DNA of 64,000 nucleotides, from assembly GCA_964581465.1 (NCBI GenBank), contig CAZOOP010000001.1, forward strand, positions 62,001 to 126,000, in the 5' to 3' direction. This document shows, piece by piece, positions 1 to 8,820 of this stretch. The stretch is from WJMB01 sp964581465 (GTDB taxonomy: Bacteria; RBG-13-66-14). Position 1 is the stretch's first letter. Every line of letters begins with the position of its first letter. Below the pieces are notes generated by a model, which saw only the letters and a list, made by a program, of their open reading frames with translations, had not been told where the DNA came from and ran no database searches. Made by a program: the position numbers and the translations under genes.

Positions 1-13
1 GTCCACGGGGCTG

Positions 14-925
14 TTATTGGAAGTAGTCGTAGGATTCCCTGATTAGACCGTACACCGGTTCCAGCTCGTTGGCTGGTTTGATAATCACTTGACAACTCCC
101 GGTGGGCCAATGACCGATTTTACTCGCATCGCGAACCAGCTTCGTCTCGCTGAGCTCGTCGTATGGGATATCGAGGGACAGCTTGAGCTGTGTTTTCTGC
201 AGTTCAATCTCGCAGAAGTTGCGCGAGGCTGAGTAGGCGATGTAGAGCTTGGTCGGCTTCTCGATCACGTCCCCGCCCAGCGAGAGGATGTATTCACGCA
301 AAGCGGCGAAGATGTCCTGAATCCCAGCCGGTTTGTCTTCGAGATGCACATCGACCGAATAAGCCGCCGCCGCCTTTTTATCGGCTTCATCCAGCGCTTC
401 TGTTTGGGTAGCTTTGGTGATCTGCGGCAGAGGGGTCGAGTAGACATCCTCCAGGTAGAGCAGACCGTTCTGATACAGACGGTATGACTTCAGCTCTACC
501 AACCGCCCGATCTGCTCGACGGCGTACCGGTCGTACCTGTTGAAGTCCCGGGCGATCAGGACCAGGCGGGTGTAGTCCCAGGATACCGTTACATCGCTGC
601 CCAGGTATTCCTGAACAGCAATCTGGAAATCGCCTTTGTGATCCAGCAGCCAATCGAGGTAATACAGCCCCTGGTTGATGATGTTGCTTTTCGAGGACAG
701 CTTGTATTCGATGATCACCGGACAATCGTTTTCATCGATACCCAGGGTGTCGATCCGGCCGCCGTGTCTCTCACCCGTCGAGAACTCGCTGACTACGAAG
801 CGCACGCCCAACAACTCCTCCAGGTTCGCCTCGAACAGCCGCTGCAACTGCCGCTCATTAAGGAAGGCTTCGGGCTTCAGCCTGGTAACGGCCTTCTCTT
901 TTACTTGGAATAACGGCATAGCCAT
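14..925 (-). CDS. PD-(D/E)XK nuclease-fold protein with DUF5655-like C-terminus
   Basis: 303 aa, soluble, no signal peptide. The N-terminal half carries a restriction-nuclease-like core: D59 in GRIDTLG and then E73-x-K75 in IIEYK, which fits the D...ExK catalytic signature of the NucS/DUF91 type of PD-(D/E)XK enzymes. The C-terminal third (about 200-303) resembles the DUF5655 domain often attached to this core. Proteins of this layout are common in bacteria and their substrate is unknown; DNA cleavage or repair is inferred from the fold only. It lies 80 bp downstream of the biotin carboxylase gene on the same strand, but nothing else links the two. The start (ATG, second Met two codons later) follows a CAGGGG ribosome binding site. 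Confidence 0.75.
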   Translation of the reverse strand: MAMPLFQVKEKAVTRLKPEAFLNERQLQRLFEANLEELLGVRFVVSEFSTGERHGGRIDTLGIDENDCPVIIEYKLSSKSNIINQGLYYLDWLLDHKGDFQIAVQEYLGSDVTVSWDYTRLVLIARDFNRYDRYAVEQIGRLVELKSYRLYQNGLLYLEDVYSTPLPQITKATQTEALDEADKKAAAAYSVDVHLEDKPAGIQDIFAALREYILSLGGDVIEKPTKLYIAYSASRNFCEIELQKTQLKLSLDIPYDELSETKLVRDASKIGHWPTGSCQVIIKPANELEPVYGLIRESYDYFQ

Positions 926-1005
926 CCCCTGGGTAGCGGGACGTTACGGAACGATTACGTTTGTTGGAGACCGATATCCTGTTGTGATAGCATCAAGACC
1001 GCCGC

Positions 1006-2349
<1,344 letters not shown>

Positions 2350-2776
2350 GGGACCTCGCTGGTCGCGGTTGATCACGAAGGGGAGGGACCGGGGCTGAGC
2401 ACCGCGGACCCGGACCCGGTTTCGGGTCCGGATCGGCGGCGCCGAGAGAGGGCGACCGACCCCTGTTATCGTAACGGAGTTCTGGTATTATAAAACAGCC
2501 CGGCCGCCATGACCAGCCGTGGTCCGGCGCCGGGACCCATAGAAAACTGAAGGCTGGAAGATATCGACGGCGTGGTTGGTTGAGGACACTGTGATACTTC
2601 TGCGGTGTTGACTGTGGAAACCAGCTCACTGCACCGTCAATCCCGGCAGCCTTCACCACCATATCCGACAGAATCACTCACCCTGATGAGCCGGCCCACA
2701 ATCACTAAAAAAGACGATCCCGCCCCAACCCTGATGGACTGATTGAGCACTCCCTCCACCAACCAGGTTCCGACCG
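2350..2776. other. Divergent intergenic region, accC / yidD-like
   Basis: 427 bp between divergently read genes with no credible ORF. It holds the accC promoter and a short perfect hairpin at 2411-2430 (CGGACCCG, GTTT loop, CGGGTCCG) that would fall in the accC 5' leader. I see no known riboswitch and no clear promoter for the rightward gene. Confidence 0.5.
2487..2515 (-). promoter_or_regulatory. Candidate sigma-70 promoter for accC
   Basis: On the minus strand, TGGTCA and TATAAT are separated by 17 bp, about 140 bp upstream of the accC start. The -10 is a perfect consensus and the -35 matches 4 of 6. Confidence 0.5.
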
Positions 2777-3277
2777 ATGAAACCCAGCCGCCCCAGCCTT
2801 AGCCTACTGCTGCTGATCCCAGTACTGACCCGGGCCCTGGGCGGCTATGCCCCGCCCGAGGGCGGCTTCGCCGAGACGCCGCGCACCGCCGTAGAACTAA
2901 CCCCGACTTCCGAAGGTGAGGGGACGAGCGGCTATCTGGGAACGGTCCTCGACGGTCTGGGCTGGGTTTACAACAACTGGCTGACCCGCCAGGACGGCCC
3001 GCGTTGCCGTTACGCCCCCACCTGCAGCAACTACGCCCGCCAGGCCCTGCGACGCTACGGGCTATTCAGCGGTTGGGTGCGTTCCGCCGGCCGCCTGCTG
3101 CGCTGTCACGGCCAGATCCCCCGCGGCCTCTACCCGATCGTCTACTACAACTACACCGGGATCCTGCGCCTGAGCGAGCTTCCGCTCTATCCGGAATGCT
3201 CGGTCTGGGCGCCCCTCAACCCCTACATCTTCAGCCGCGAGGCCCGGGGACGCTTCTACGATCCACTACTACCCTAG
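2777..3277 (+). CDS. YidD-like protein with N-terminal signal peptide
   Basis: 166 aa. Residues 66-122 match the YidD (membrane protein insertion efficiency factor) core: CRYAPTCSNYARQAL and YGLFSGW, then RLLRCHG, with conserved Cys77, Cys83 and Cys110. Classical YidD is only about 70-100 aa, cytoplasmic and membrane-associated next to YidC. This protein instead begins with a typical secretion signal (MKPSRPSLSLLLLIPVLTRA) and has a C-terminal extension of about 45 aa, so it may act outside the inner membrane. It sits 180 bp before a TPR membrane protein on the same strand. The domain call is firm; the role is inferred. A palindromic repeat starts only 16 bp after the stop. Confidence 0.85.
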   Translation: MKPSRPSLSLLLLIPVLTRALGGYAPPEGGFAETPRTAVELTPTSEGEGTSGYLGTVLDGLGWVYNNWLTRQDGPRCRYAPTCSNYARQALRRYGLFSGWVRSAGRLLRCHGQIPRGLYPIVYYNYTGILRLSELPLYPECSVWAPLNPYIFSREARGRFYDPLLP

Positions 3278-3292
3278 AACGCCGCCAGGGCC

Positions 3293-3373
3293 GGTGTTGG
3301 CACGTTTCTTGCAGCAGGGCGGGAAACCGACCGGTCTATGCTGCCGTATCTCCGCAAGAAACGTGCCAACACC
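3293..3373. repeat. Sigma-54-like palindrome, copy 1
   Basis: Left arm 3293-3312 and right arm 3354-3373 are perfectly complementary over 20 bp around a 41-nt loop. Each arm read inward contains TGGCACG-TTTC-TTGC, the -24/-12 pattern of sigma-54 promoters. The left arm continues TTGCA and the right arm TTGCGGA. The outer bases are GGTGTTGG paired with CCAACACC; most other copies have GGCGTTGG/CCAACGCC, so both sides changed together. This copy lacks a clear outer inverted repeat. Confidence 0.85.
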
Positions 3374-3456
3374 TCGACGCCCCTCCGACGGTGGCCCTCC
3401 CGGGCTGCGGTTTTCCCCGGGGCGGGCCGTCATCAACCAACGGAAGCCGCCACTTG

Positions 3457-4389
3457 ATGAAAAATCAACCAGCCGTCATCCAGCTCGCGCTGCTCGGCCT
3501 ACTGCTGCTAGTTGCTCCCGCCGTCGCCGATACCCTGGTCCTCGACGATCTCGAGCAGTACGAATTCGCCGGAACGCTGATGGCCCGGGGCGAGTTCTTC
3601 AAGGCGGTGCTCGAGTACGAGCGCCTGCTGCACTTCTTCCCCGACAGCCCACTGGCCGACGAGGCGACCTTCGGCATCGGCTTGGCCTACGACGGCGCCG
3701 GGGAGCACGCCGCCGCCGGCGACGTCTACCGCGGTTTTCTGCTAGAGTACCCGACCAGTGAGTTGCTCCCCGAAATCAGGCTGGCCCTGGGACGCTCCCT
3801 GGCGCTGCGTTATCGTTACCAGGACGCTCGGCGCGAGCTGGAGGCCCTGGCCGAGGAGGACCCGCCCACGACGGCGTCGGGGCGGGCGGCCATTCTTCAC
3901 GGCCTGACCTATCTGCCCGTCGACGACTTCGCCGCGGCCGGGGAATCCTTCAGTTGGGCCGCGGAACGCTTCGCCGAGGAGCCCGCCGGTGAGCTGGCCG
4001 ACGAGTTGGCCGTTTTAGCGGGACGCCGCGACGAGGTCGACACGCTCTCACCCATCTTCAACGGCTTCCTCTCGGGCCTGGTGCCCGGTCTGGGGCAGAT
4101 TGTCGCCGGTCGCACCGCCGACGGTTTCGTCGCCCTGTTCACCAACGCTCTGTGGATCGGCGGCACGGTCTGGGCCGTCAGCGAGGACGAAATACCCACG
4201 GCTGTGGTGACCGGTATCTTCGGCCTGAGCTTCTACGTGGGCAATGTCTACAACGCCGGTGAGGCGGCGGCGGAGCTCAACCGCCGCCGGATCGCCGCGC
4301 TCACCACCGAGATCGTCACCGAGGTTCGCGCCTGGGAACGCGAAAACGGCACCGGGGTCACCCTGGCCCCCGAGGTCGTCGATCCTTGA
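3457..4389 (+). CDS. TPR-containing membrane protein
   Basis: 310 aa. A signal peptide or anchor (MKNQPAVIQLALLGLLLLVAPAV) is followed by helical TPR-like repeats (about 30-200; ARGEFFKAVLEYERLLHFFP is typical of BamD/YbgF-type TPRs). A C-terminal hydrophobic part (about 205-285) contains GLVPGLGQIVAGR, a small-residue turn seen in DUF5683/TM2-like membrane domains. It is probably an envelope scaffold. The frame is open much further upstream, but that part overlaps the preceding gene and the palindrome. The ATG at 3457 has the only signal peptide and a weak GGAAG site before it. Co-orientation with the YidD-like gene suggests a shared envelope role (inference). Confidence 0.8.
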   Translation: MKNQPAVIQLALLGLLLLVAPAVADTLVLDDLEQYEFAGTLMARGEFFKAVLEYERLLHFFPDSPLADEATFGIGLAYDGAGEHAAAGDVYRGFLLEYPTSELLPEIRLALGRSLALRYRYQDARRELEALAEEDPPTTASGRAAILHGLTYLPVDDFAAAGESFSWAAERFAEEPAGELADELAVLAGRRDEVDTLSPIFNGFLSGLVPGLGQIVAGRTADGFVALFTNALWIGGTVWAVSEDEIPTAVVTGIFGLSFYVGNVYNAGEAAAELNRRRIAALTTEIVTEVRAWERENGTGVTLAPEVVDP

Positions 4390-4469
4390 TACCCCGCGCC
4401 GCGAATGTTTACCCGGCGGCGCCTTTGGGGTAGAATCCGGGGTGCAATCATCGGCTAAAAGGAGTCGCC

Positions 4470-5336
4470 TTGCAGAAGATCCAGCGCCTGAAACCAGCCA
4501 GTCTGTTCTGGTTGCTGCCGCCCCAGCTCGTGGTGGCCTACGTCTTCAATGTCATCAGCTACTACATCGGCCTGGGCGGCGTGCGTCAGGCCGTCAGCCT
4601 CGTCGGCGAGATCGGTTTCTTCGCCATCTCCATTCCCGTCACGGCCGTGGTGTCCATCCTGTCCCTGGTCATCTTCGCCGCGGTCTACAACAGCTACAAC
4701 GCGAAACGTCCGGGGCTGGAGGTCCAACTTATCGAGGAGCTCGACGGCGCCGCGACCCACCGTCTGGCCAGGCTGGAGCCGGGTTCGGTAACCAAGGCCT
4801 TCGTGCCTATCCTGGCGGCTTCGCTGATTCTCATCGTCATTTCGACGGGGCTGACCTTCCTCATCGCCGCCGATCAGATCGGCGGGGCTTTGCTGCCCGG
4901 CGACGCCCTGATCCAGATGTTCGTGATGACGGTCATCGTCGGCACGCCGATCGTGGCCGGCCTGGTGCTGGTGCTCTACATGCTGGCCGCGGCCGTTTAC
5001 AACAAGGTCAGCACCGGCGGCGACGGCCTGCGGCTAACCTTGAGCGCCGACGAAGAGGCCCTGTTCAAGCTCAACCGGGTGCATCTGGGCAGTCTGCACT
5101 ACCTGCTGCCCAGCATCATCGCTCTCCAGGTTATCGTGACGCTGTTCAACATGCTGGTCGGCTCGCTCAACAACACCGGCGTGGGTGTGTTCGATACGCT
5201 GTGGATCGTCGGCTGGAGCATCCCGGCGCTGTATCTATCTTTCTTCGTCTACAATCTGCTCTGCCGTCGAAGCGGCGTCGCCTTCGAACTGCGGGACGTC
5301 CGGGACAACGTCAGCACGGATCTCCTGAACCGCTGA
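4470..5336 (+). CDS. Six-TM membrane protein built of three repeats (DUF3566-like module)
   Basis: 288 aa with a TTG start preceded by AAAAGGAG at good spacing. I see six membrane segments (about 13-35, 47-75, 110-133, 147-178, 208-232, 241-265). The protein is three copies of one two-helix unit at about residues 3-87, 98-191 and 200-275. Each unit opens with a basic/R-L-x-x-x-S start (RLKPAS, RLEPGS, RVHLGS) and closes its second helix with a YN motif and then a beta-like G-L-x-V-x-L stretch (AVYNSY..PGLEVQL, AVYNKV..DGLRLTL, FVYNLL..GVAFEL). Single units of this type resemble small DUF3566 membrane proteins. No function is known; the triplication is seen directly. Confidence 0.75.
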   Translation: MQKIQRLKPASLFWLLPPQLVVAYVFNVISYYIGLGGVRQAVSLVGEIGFFAISIPVTAVVSILSLVIFAAVYNSYNAKRPGLEVQLIEELDGAATHRLARLEPGSVTKAFVPILAASLILIVISTGLTFLIAADQIGGALLPGDALIQMFVMTVIVGTPIVAGLVLVLYMLAAAVYNKVSTGGDGLRLTLSADEEALFKLNRVHLGSLHYLLPSIIALQVIVTLFNMLVGSLNNTGVGVFDTLWIVGWSIPALYLSFFVYNLLCRRSGVAFELRDVRDNVSTDLLNR

Positions 5337-5360
5337 ACCAACTAACACACGGGGGGCATG

Positions 5361-6074
5361 ATGCCGATCGACCAGGTTTTCTCGGGTCGCAACCTGCGGG
5401 TCTCCACGCTCCACTCCGCCGCCGGTGTGGCCACCCAGTTGCTGGCCGAGGATCTCGACGGCGGCTCGCTGCTGCTGGACTGCGGCGACGGGACTCTGCG
5501 CGATCTGCTCGGAGCCAAGATCGATCCCGCGGACCTCGACGGCGTGCTGCTCAGTCACGGCCACTTCGACCACCTGAGCGGCCTGCATTCCCTGCTGGGC
5601 TTCCTGCGAATGGTGGGACGGGGCGATCCACTGACCGTCACCTACCCCGAGGGTTGCCTCGAGGCCGAAGGGATCATCGGCACCTTCCGCAGCCTCTACC
5701 CCAACCTGCCCTTCGTCATCGAAGACACCCCGCTGGAAGACGGCGACATCCTCGAGCTGGCCCCCTGGGGCGTCGAGGCCTTCGCCGTCAACCACGCCGG
5801 TTCCACGGCGGCGGGGGTCGGCGAGCCCATCCCCGCCCTGGCCTATCGCGTCGAACTGGGCGAGGAGACCCTGGCCTTCTCCGGCGACTCCGGCCCCTGC
5901 GAAGCTCTGAGCGAAGTCTGCTCCGGGGCGGAGATCGCCCTGGTCGAGGCCACCTGGGACGACGACCCGCCCTTCGCCGAGGGTGAGCGGGTCCACCTGA
6001 CCCGGAGCGAGGCCGAGGGGTACGGTCGGCTGGCCAAGGAGTACCGCCTGATCCATCGACGACTGGAACACTAA
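5361..6074 (+). CDS. MBL-fold metallohydrolase, RNase Z/arylsulfatase-like
   Basis: 237 aa. It carries the zinc-binding signature SHGHFDH (HxHxDH) about 65 residues in, a later His in NHAGS, and FSGDSGP, which supplies the bridging Asp. The layout (VLLSHGHFDHLSGL, TYPEG, LAYRVE..TLAFSGDSGPCEAL) is that of ribonuclease Z-like beta-lactamase-fold enzymes. It is much shorter than tRNase Z and lacks a recognisable tRNA-binding arm, so a small-molecule hydrolase is equally possible. Two ATGs stand in tandem at 5358 and 5361 behind GGGGGG; the second has the better spacing (4 nt). A terminator hairpin follows the stop. Confidence 0.85.
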   Translation: MPIDQVFSGRNLRVSTLHSAAGVATQLLAEDLDGGSLLLDCGDGTLRDLLGAKIDPADLDGVLLSHGHFDHLSGLHSLLGFLRMVGRGDPLTVTYPEGCLEAEGIIGTFRSLYPNLPFVIEDTPLEDGDILELAPWGVEAFAVNHAGSTAAGVGEPIPALAYRVELGEETLAFSGDSGPCEALSEVCSGAEIALVEATWDDDPPFAEGERVHLTRSEAEGYGRLAKEYRLIHRRLEH

Positions 6075-6140
6075 CTATATGGGGCGGAGGATTCAATACC
6101 CGCCTTGTTGGACGATCACCTTGTTCCGCAATGCCGTCGT

Positions 6141-6166
6141 ACGGGAGGACCTTCGGATCCTCCCGT
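6141..6166 (+). terminator. Rho-independent terminator after MBL hydrolase
   Basis: ACGGGAGGA pairs with TCCTCCCGT around an 8-nt loop, followed by TTTGC. It lies 66 bp after the stop at 6074. Confidence 0.7.
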
Positions 6167-6266
6167 TTGCTATCGCCACTTGGCTAGTAGGTCGGCGATT
6201 CCATCCCCGCCGCTGTGGATAACCAGACTGGTTGCCGCGATGAGCCGACCGGCATCCCGATTAGCC

Positions 6267-6298
6267 TGAACGGGAGGACCTCGCGGTCCTCCCGTTCA
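6267..6298 (-). terminator. Terminator hairpin between convergent genes
   Basis: A perfect 14-bp stem (TGAACGGGAGGACC / GGTCCTCCCGTTCA) with a TCGC loop, 30 bp from the end of the GlcE-like gene. Its stem shares ACGGGAGGA with the other terminator of this convergent pair. Confidence 0.65.
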
Positions 6299-6327
6299 AT
6301 TCTTCCACCAGGTTCTTCCAAGACGAC

Positions 6328-7293
6328 CTAGGCCACCGTCACCGCCGGGACCAGCCGCGCCTCGGGCCAGAGCTCCCCGAGCACCGGATTGATCCGCTCG
6401 GTCGCGATCCGCTCATCCACCGCCGCCAGCCAGGGTCCCGTCGGCGGCGCGCCGTAAATCAGCAAACCACTCAGCGAGACATTCGCCGGAAACTCCGTGG
6501 TCAGACTCAGGGGCCGACCATCCAGCGCAGCGAGCCGGCGGCGCTTGCGGGCGTGCCAGTCGTCGGGCTCCAGGGGCTCGAAACCCAGATCGGTCAGGCG
6601 CTTCCGGGTCCGGTCCCGGTGTACTCCGGCGCAACTGAGGGCCAGAGCGACGCCCCCGGAATCGGCCAGCAGCTCAGCTCCGGTAAGCCCGGGCCGGCCC
6701 CACAGCTCGACGGCCCGCTCACCCAGGAATACACGGGCGGCCGAGCAATCGGCGAAGGCCCGCCGCAGGCAGACCGGCGCCCCTCCACCCGGCTTGAGCA
6801 GAACCTCGTAGCGCGTCACCGGCAAGCTGGGCAGGCCCAGGAGCGCCGTGCGAGCCAGGTTGTAACCGGCAACCCCCTTGGCCGTGCGACAGCCCAGCAG
6901 CAGCGGTTCGGCGAAGCCCGGCGTCGGTGTCCAAAGGCCGGTCACCTGTCCGGCCAGGCGCGGTCCGCCGGGCCGGAAGCGATCGAAGACCCGGGCCGAC
7001 GCCAGGTCGTAGAGCGTGGCGCCTGGATCGAGCAGCGGGCACCCGAGAAAACAGTACCCGGCCTCCCCCGCCGCCGCCTCGAGCCCGCCCAGCGTCACCG
7101 AAGCGCCGACGGTCGCCCGCAGGTCGGCGACGTGGACCTCCAGTGTATCATCGAGCCCACTCAGCCCGACCCGCTCGTACTCGTCCTCCCCGACCGCGGC
7201 TAAAGCCAGCCCCCGCAGCCTGCCCTGAAACAGCAGGTTCGCGGGGGTTGAAAGCAGTTCCCGCAGCTCGGCGGCGGTGCGCGGAACCTCCAC
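6328..7293 (-). CDS. GlcE-like FAD-binding (PCMH) protein
   Basis: 321 aa. Residues 45-170 follow the FAD-binding part of glycolate oxidase subunit GlcE: LEVHVADLRATVGASVTLGGLEAA, a PxxxGATL stretch, a G-PRLAGQVTGL segment and KGVAGYNLART, the counterpart of the KNVAGYD motif, then YEVLLKPGG. No partner GlcD or GlcF is adjacent, and the glycine-rich pyrophosphate loop is degenerate, so enzymatic activity is uncertain. It starts with GTG inside the TrkA stop (TAGTG, 1-bp overlap), which implies translational coupling to the potassium-uptake regulator, an odd pairing. No membrane segments. The family call rests on the central motifs only. Confidence 0.65.
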   Translation of the reverse strand: MEVPRTAAELRELLSTPANLLFQGRLRGLALAAVGEDEYERVGLSGLDDTLEVHVADLRATVGASVTLGGLEAAAGEAGYCFLGCPLLDPGATLYDLASARVFDRFRPGGPRLAGQVTGLWTPTPGFAEPLLLGCRTAKGVAGYNLARTALLGLPSLPVTRYEVLLKPGGGAPVCLRRAFADCSAARVFLGERAVELWGRPGLTGAELLADSGGVALALSCAGVHRDRTRKRLTDLGFEPLEPDDWHARKRRRLAALDGRPLSLTTEFPANVSLSGLLIYGAPPTGPWLAAVDERIATERINPVLGELWPEARLVPAVTVA

Positions 7294-7970
7294 TACAGCG
7301 AAACGGCGACCTGGTTGATCTCCTCGTTGGGACCGAAGACCACCAGGGTGTCGCCGGCGGAAACCTTGGTGACCGCCTGGGGAGCCGAGTCGACCTGGGG
7401 CGACGTGCCCGGTTTGGCGTCGGGATCGGGCTGACGGATCAGTGCGATCACTCGCACCTTGCCCGAGGTCCCCAGCTCGCCGAGCTGCACCCCGGCGTAG
7501 CCCCGGGGCACCGTGATGTGCGCCAAGCCCGTATCCGGAGTCACCCGGCTGAAGCGGACGATGTTGGGCACCAGAACCGCCTGGACCAGGTTGGCCGCGA
7601 TGTCCCGCTCCGGGTAGATCACCCGGTCCGCGCCGATCTGCAGCAGGATGCGGCCGTGCTCCTCGCTCAAGGCCCGGGCGATGACCGTCTTGACCCCCAG
7701 CTCCTTGGCGTTGAGCGTGGCGACCGTGTTGGCGCGGAAGTCGTGGCCGATGGCGATGATCGCCACGTCGTCGCGGTCCACGCCCTGGCCGACTAGGGCG
7801 GTCTTGTCCGTGGCGTCGAGGGCCGCCGCCACCGCGACGAACTCCTTGAGCATCTCGACGCGGCGCACGTCGATGTCGTAGGCGGCGATGCCGTCGCGCT
7901 GGAAGTCGGAGAGCATCCGCGCGACCGCCATGCCGAACTCACCTAGACCGATGACCGAGTATGAGCGCAT
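7293..7970 (-). CDS. TrkA/KtrA-type potassium uptake regulatory subunit
   Basis: 225 aa. The N-terminal RCK domain begins with the Rossmann motif VIGLGEFGMAVA, an acidic residue ending strand 2 (AAYDID) and the NAD-contacting ATDKTAL region; a C-terminal TrkA_C-like domain runs from about 145 to 225. These cytoplasmic rings bind NAD(H) or ATP and gate the TrkH/KtrB channel. The channel gene lies upstream on the same strand but is separated from this gene by 850 bp that contain a RAYT transposase unit, so the pair may once have been a contiguous operon. A 40-residue linker (about 160-200) rich in P, D and S is longer than usual. Confidence 0.9.
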   Translation of the reverse strand: MRSYSVIGLGEFGMAVARMLSDFQRDGIAAYDIDVRRVEMLKEFVAVAAALDATDKTALVGQGVDRDDVAIIAIGHDFRANTVATLNAKELGVKTVIARALSEEHGRILLQIGADRVIYPERDIAANLVQAVLVPNIVRFSRVTPDTGLAHITVPRGYAGVQLGELGTSGKVRVIALIRQPDPDAKPGTSPQVDSAPQAVTKVSAGDTLVVFGPNEEINQVAVSL

Positions 7971-8130
7971 GGGGTGCCTCAGTTGGTCTACATGCTACTT
8001 AGGAAAACCCGATTCTTTAGAGCAGAACCTAGAAGGGTACCGTTCATTCCGCCATGGGAGTACTGGCACCTTAGGAACGGTCCCTGGAGGTGAATTCGTT
8101 GAAATCGCCAAGTGCTGGTTGGTTTCGCAA

Positions 8131-8160
8131 CCCTGTAGGGCGGGGTCTCTGACCCCGCCG
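8131..8160. repeat. REP palindrome, left boundary of RAYT unit
   Basis: Contains GGCGGGGTC-TCT-GACCCCGCC preceded by CCCTGTA. All 30 bases are repeated in perfect inverted orientation at 8699-8728 on the other side of the transposase gene. Confidence 0.85.
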
Positions 8161-8210
8161 TCTTGGAGGACACTTAGCATCAACATTATATAAATAATAC
8201 TACAATAATT

Positions 8211-8690
8211 TTAAACTACTTTTATTATACGTATATCAGCAACATAACTAAATGGATAACTGGTTGCATCGCTAACCAGTCGTTTTTTAATTGGGTTTTC
8301 TATAATATATCTAGCAACATCTGCTAATTGCTCATTATTTCTTAATACATGATCGAAAAAGCTCGCCTGCCATATAGGAGTTTTTAGATTGTAGTTTCTT
8401 GAAAGGTTGCTTATATACCTCTTCCAATTAGATATTATCTCTATGATATTTGTTCTTTTAGGGCGAATTAGCAAATGTATATGATCTGGCATTATGCATG
8501 CTGCGTATAGATGCGTTTTCTCTATAAAATAGGCCAGCAGGTTTCTATAAACCTCCTCTGTGAAGGGATTGTTAAGAAATGGTGCAGTGCCTTTCTTTGA
8601 GCAAGTTATTATATGAAATACCAAAGATTGATTACTGTAAATTTCTCTTGCTAATCTGACATGCTTACGTTTTGGAAGTCGATTAAGCAT
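8211..8690 (-). CDS. REP-associated tyrosine transposase (RAYT, Y1 HUH family)
   Basis: 159 aa. The HUH motif is H70-I-H72 in MPDHIHLLI, and the likely catalytic tyrosine is Y128 in ARYIIENP, both typical of TnpA_REP single-strand transposases that process REP hairpins. Length is normal for a compact RAYT. The gene is far richer in A+T than its neighbours, which suggests recent acquisition. It is bounded by perfect 30-bp inverted copies of a REP palindrome (8131-8160 and 8699-8728), the expected substrate. The ATG lies only 9 bp from the upstream REP, with no Shine-Dalgarno in between, so expression may depend on the hairpin. It separates trkA from trkH. Confidence 0.9.
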   Translation of the reverse strand: MLNRLPKRKHVRLAREIYSNQSLVFHIITCSKKGTAPFLNNPFTEEVYRNLLAYFIEKTHLYAACIMPDHIHLLIRPKRTNIIEIISNWKRYISNLSRNYNLKTPIWQASFFDHVLRNNEQLADVARYIIENPIKKRLVSDATSYPFSYVADIRIIKVV

Positions 8691-8698
8691 TCTAGTAA

Positions 8699-8728
8699 CG
8701 GCGGGGTCAGAGACCCCGCCCTACAGGG
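8699..8728. repeat. REP palindrome, right boundary of RAYT unit
   Basis: Exact inverted copy of 8131-8160 (GGCGGGGTC-AGA-GACCCCGCC then TACAGGG). The whole unit spans 598 bp. Confidence 0.85.
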
Positions 8729-8820
8729 GTCTTGCCTACCGTGTTCGTTGGGAGATGGTTCTCATCGACAGCCCTGCAGGCTCACGGTACTGGTCAATGA
8801 CCTGGCCAATGGGTTTATCT

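Noticed and set aside
4244..5986. 580-codon frame overlapping three genes
   Set aside because: Arg/Pro-rich shadow spanning the TPR, six-TM and MBL genes, each of which has better motifs and ribosome binding sites.
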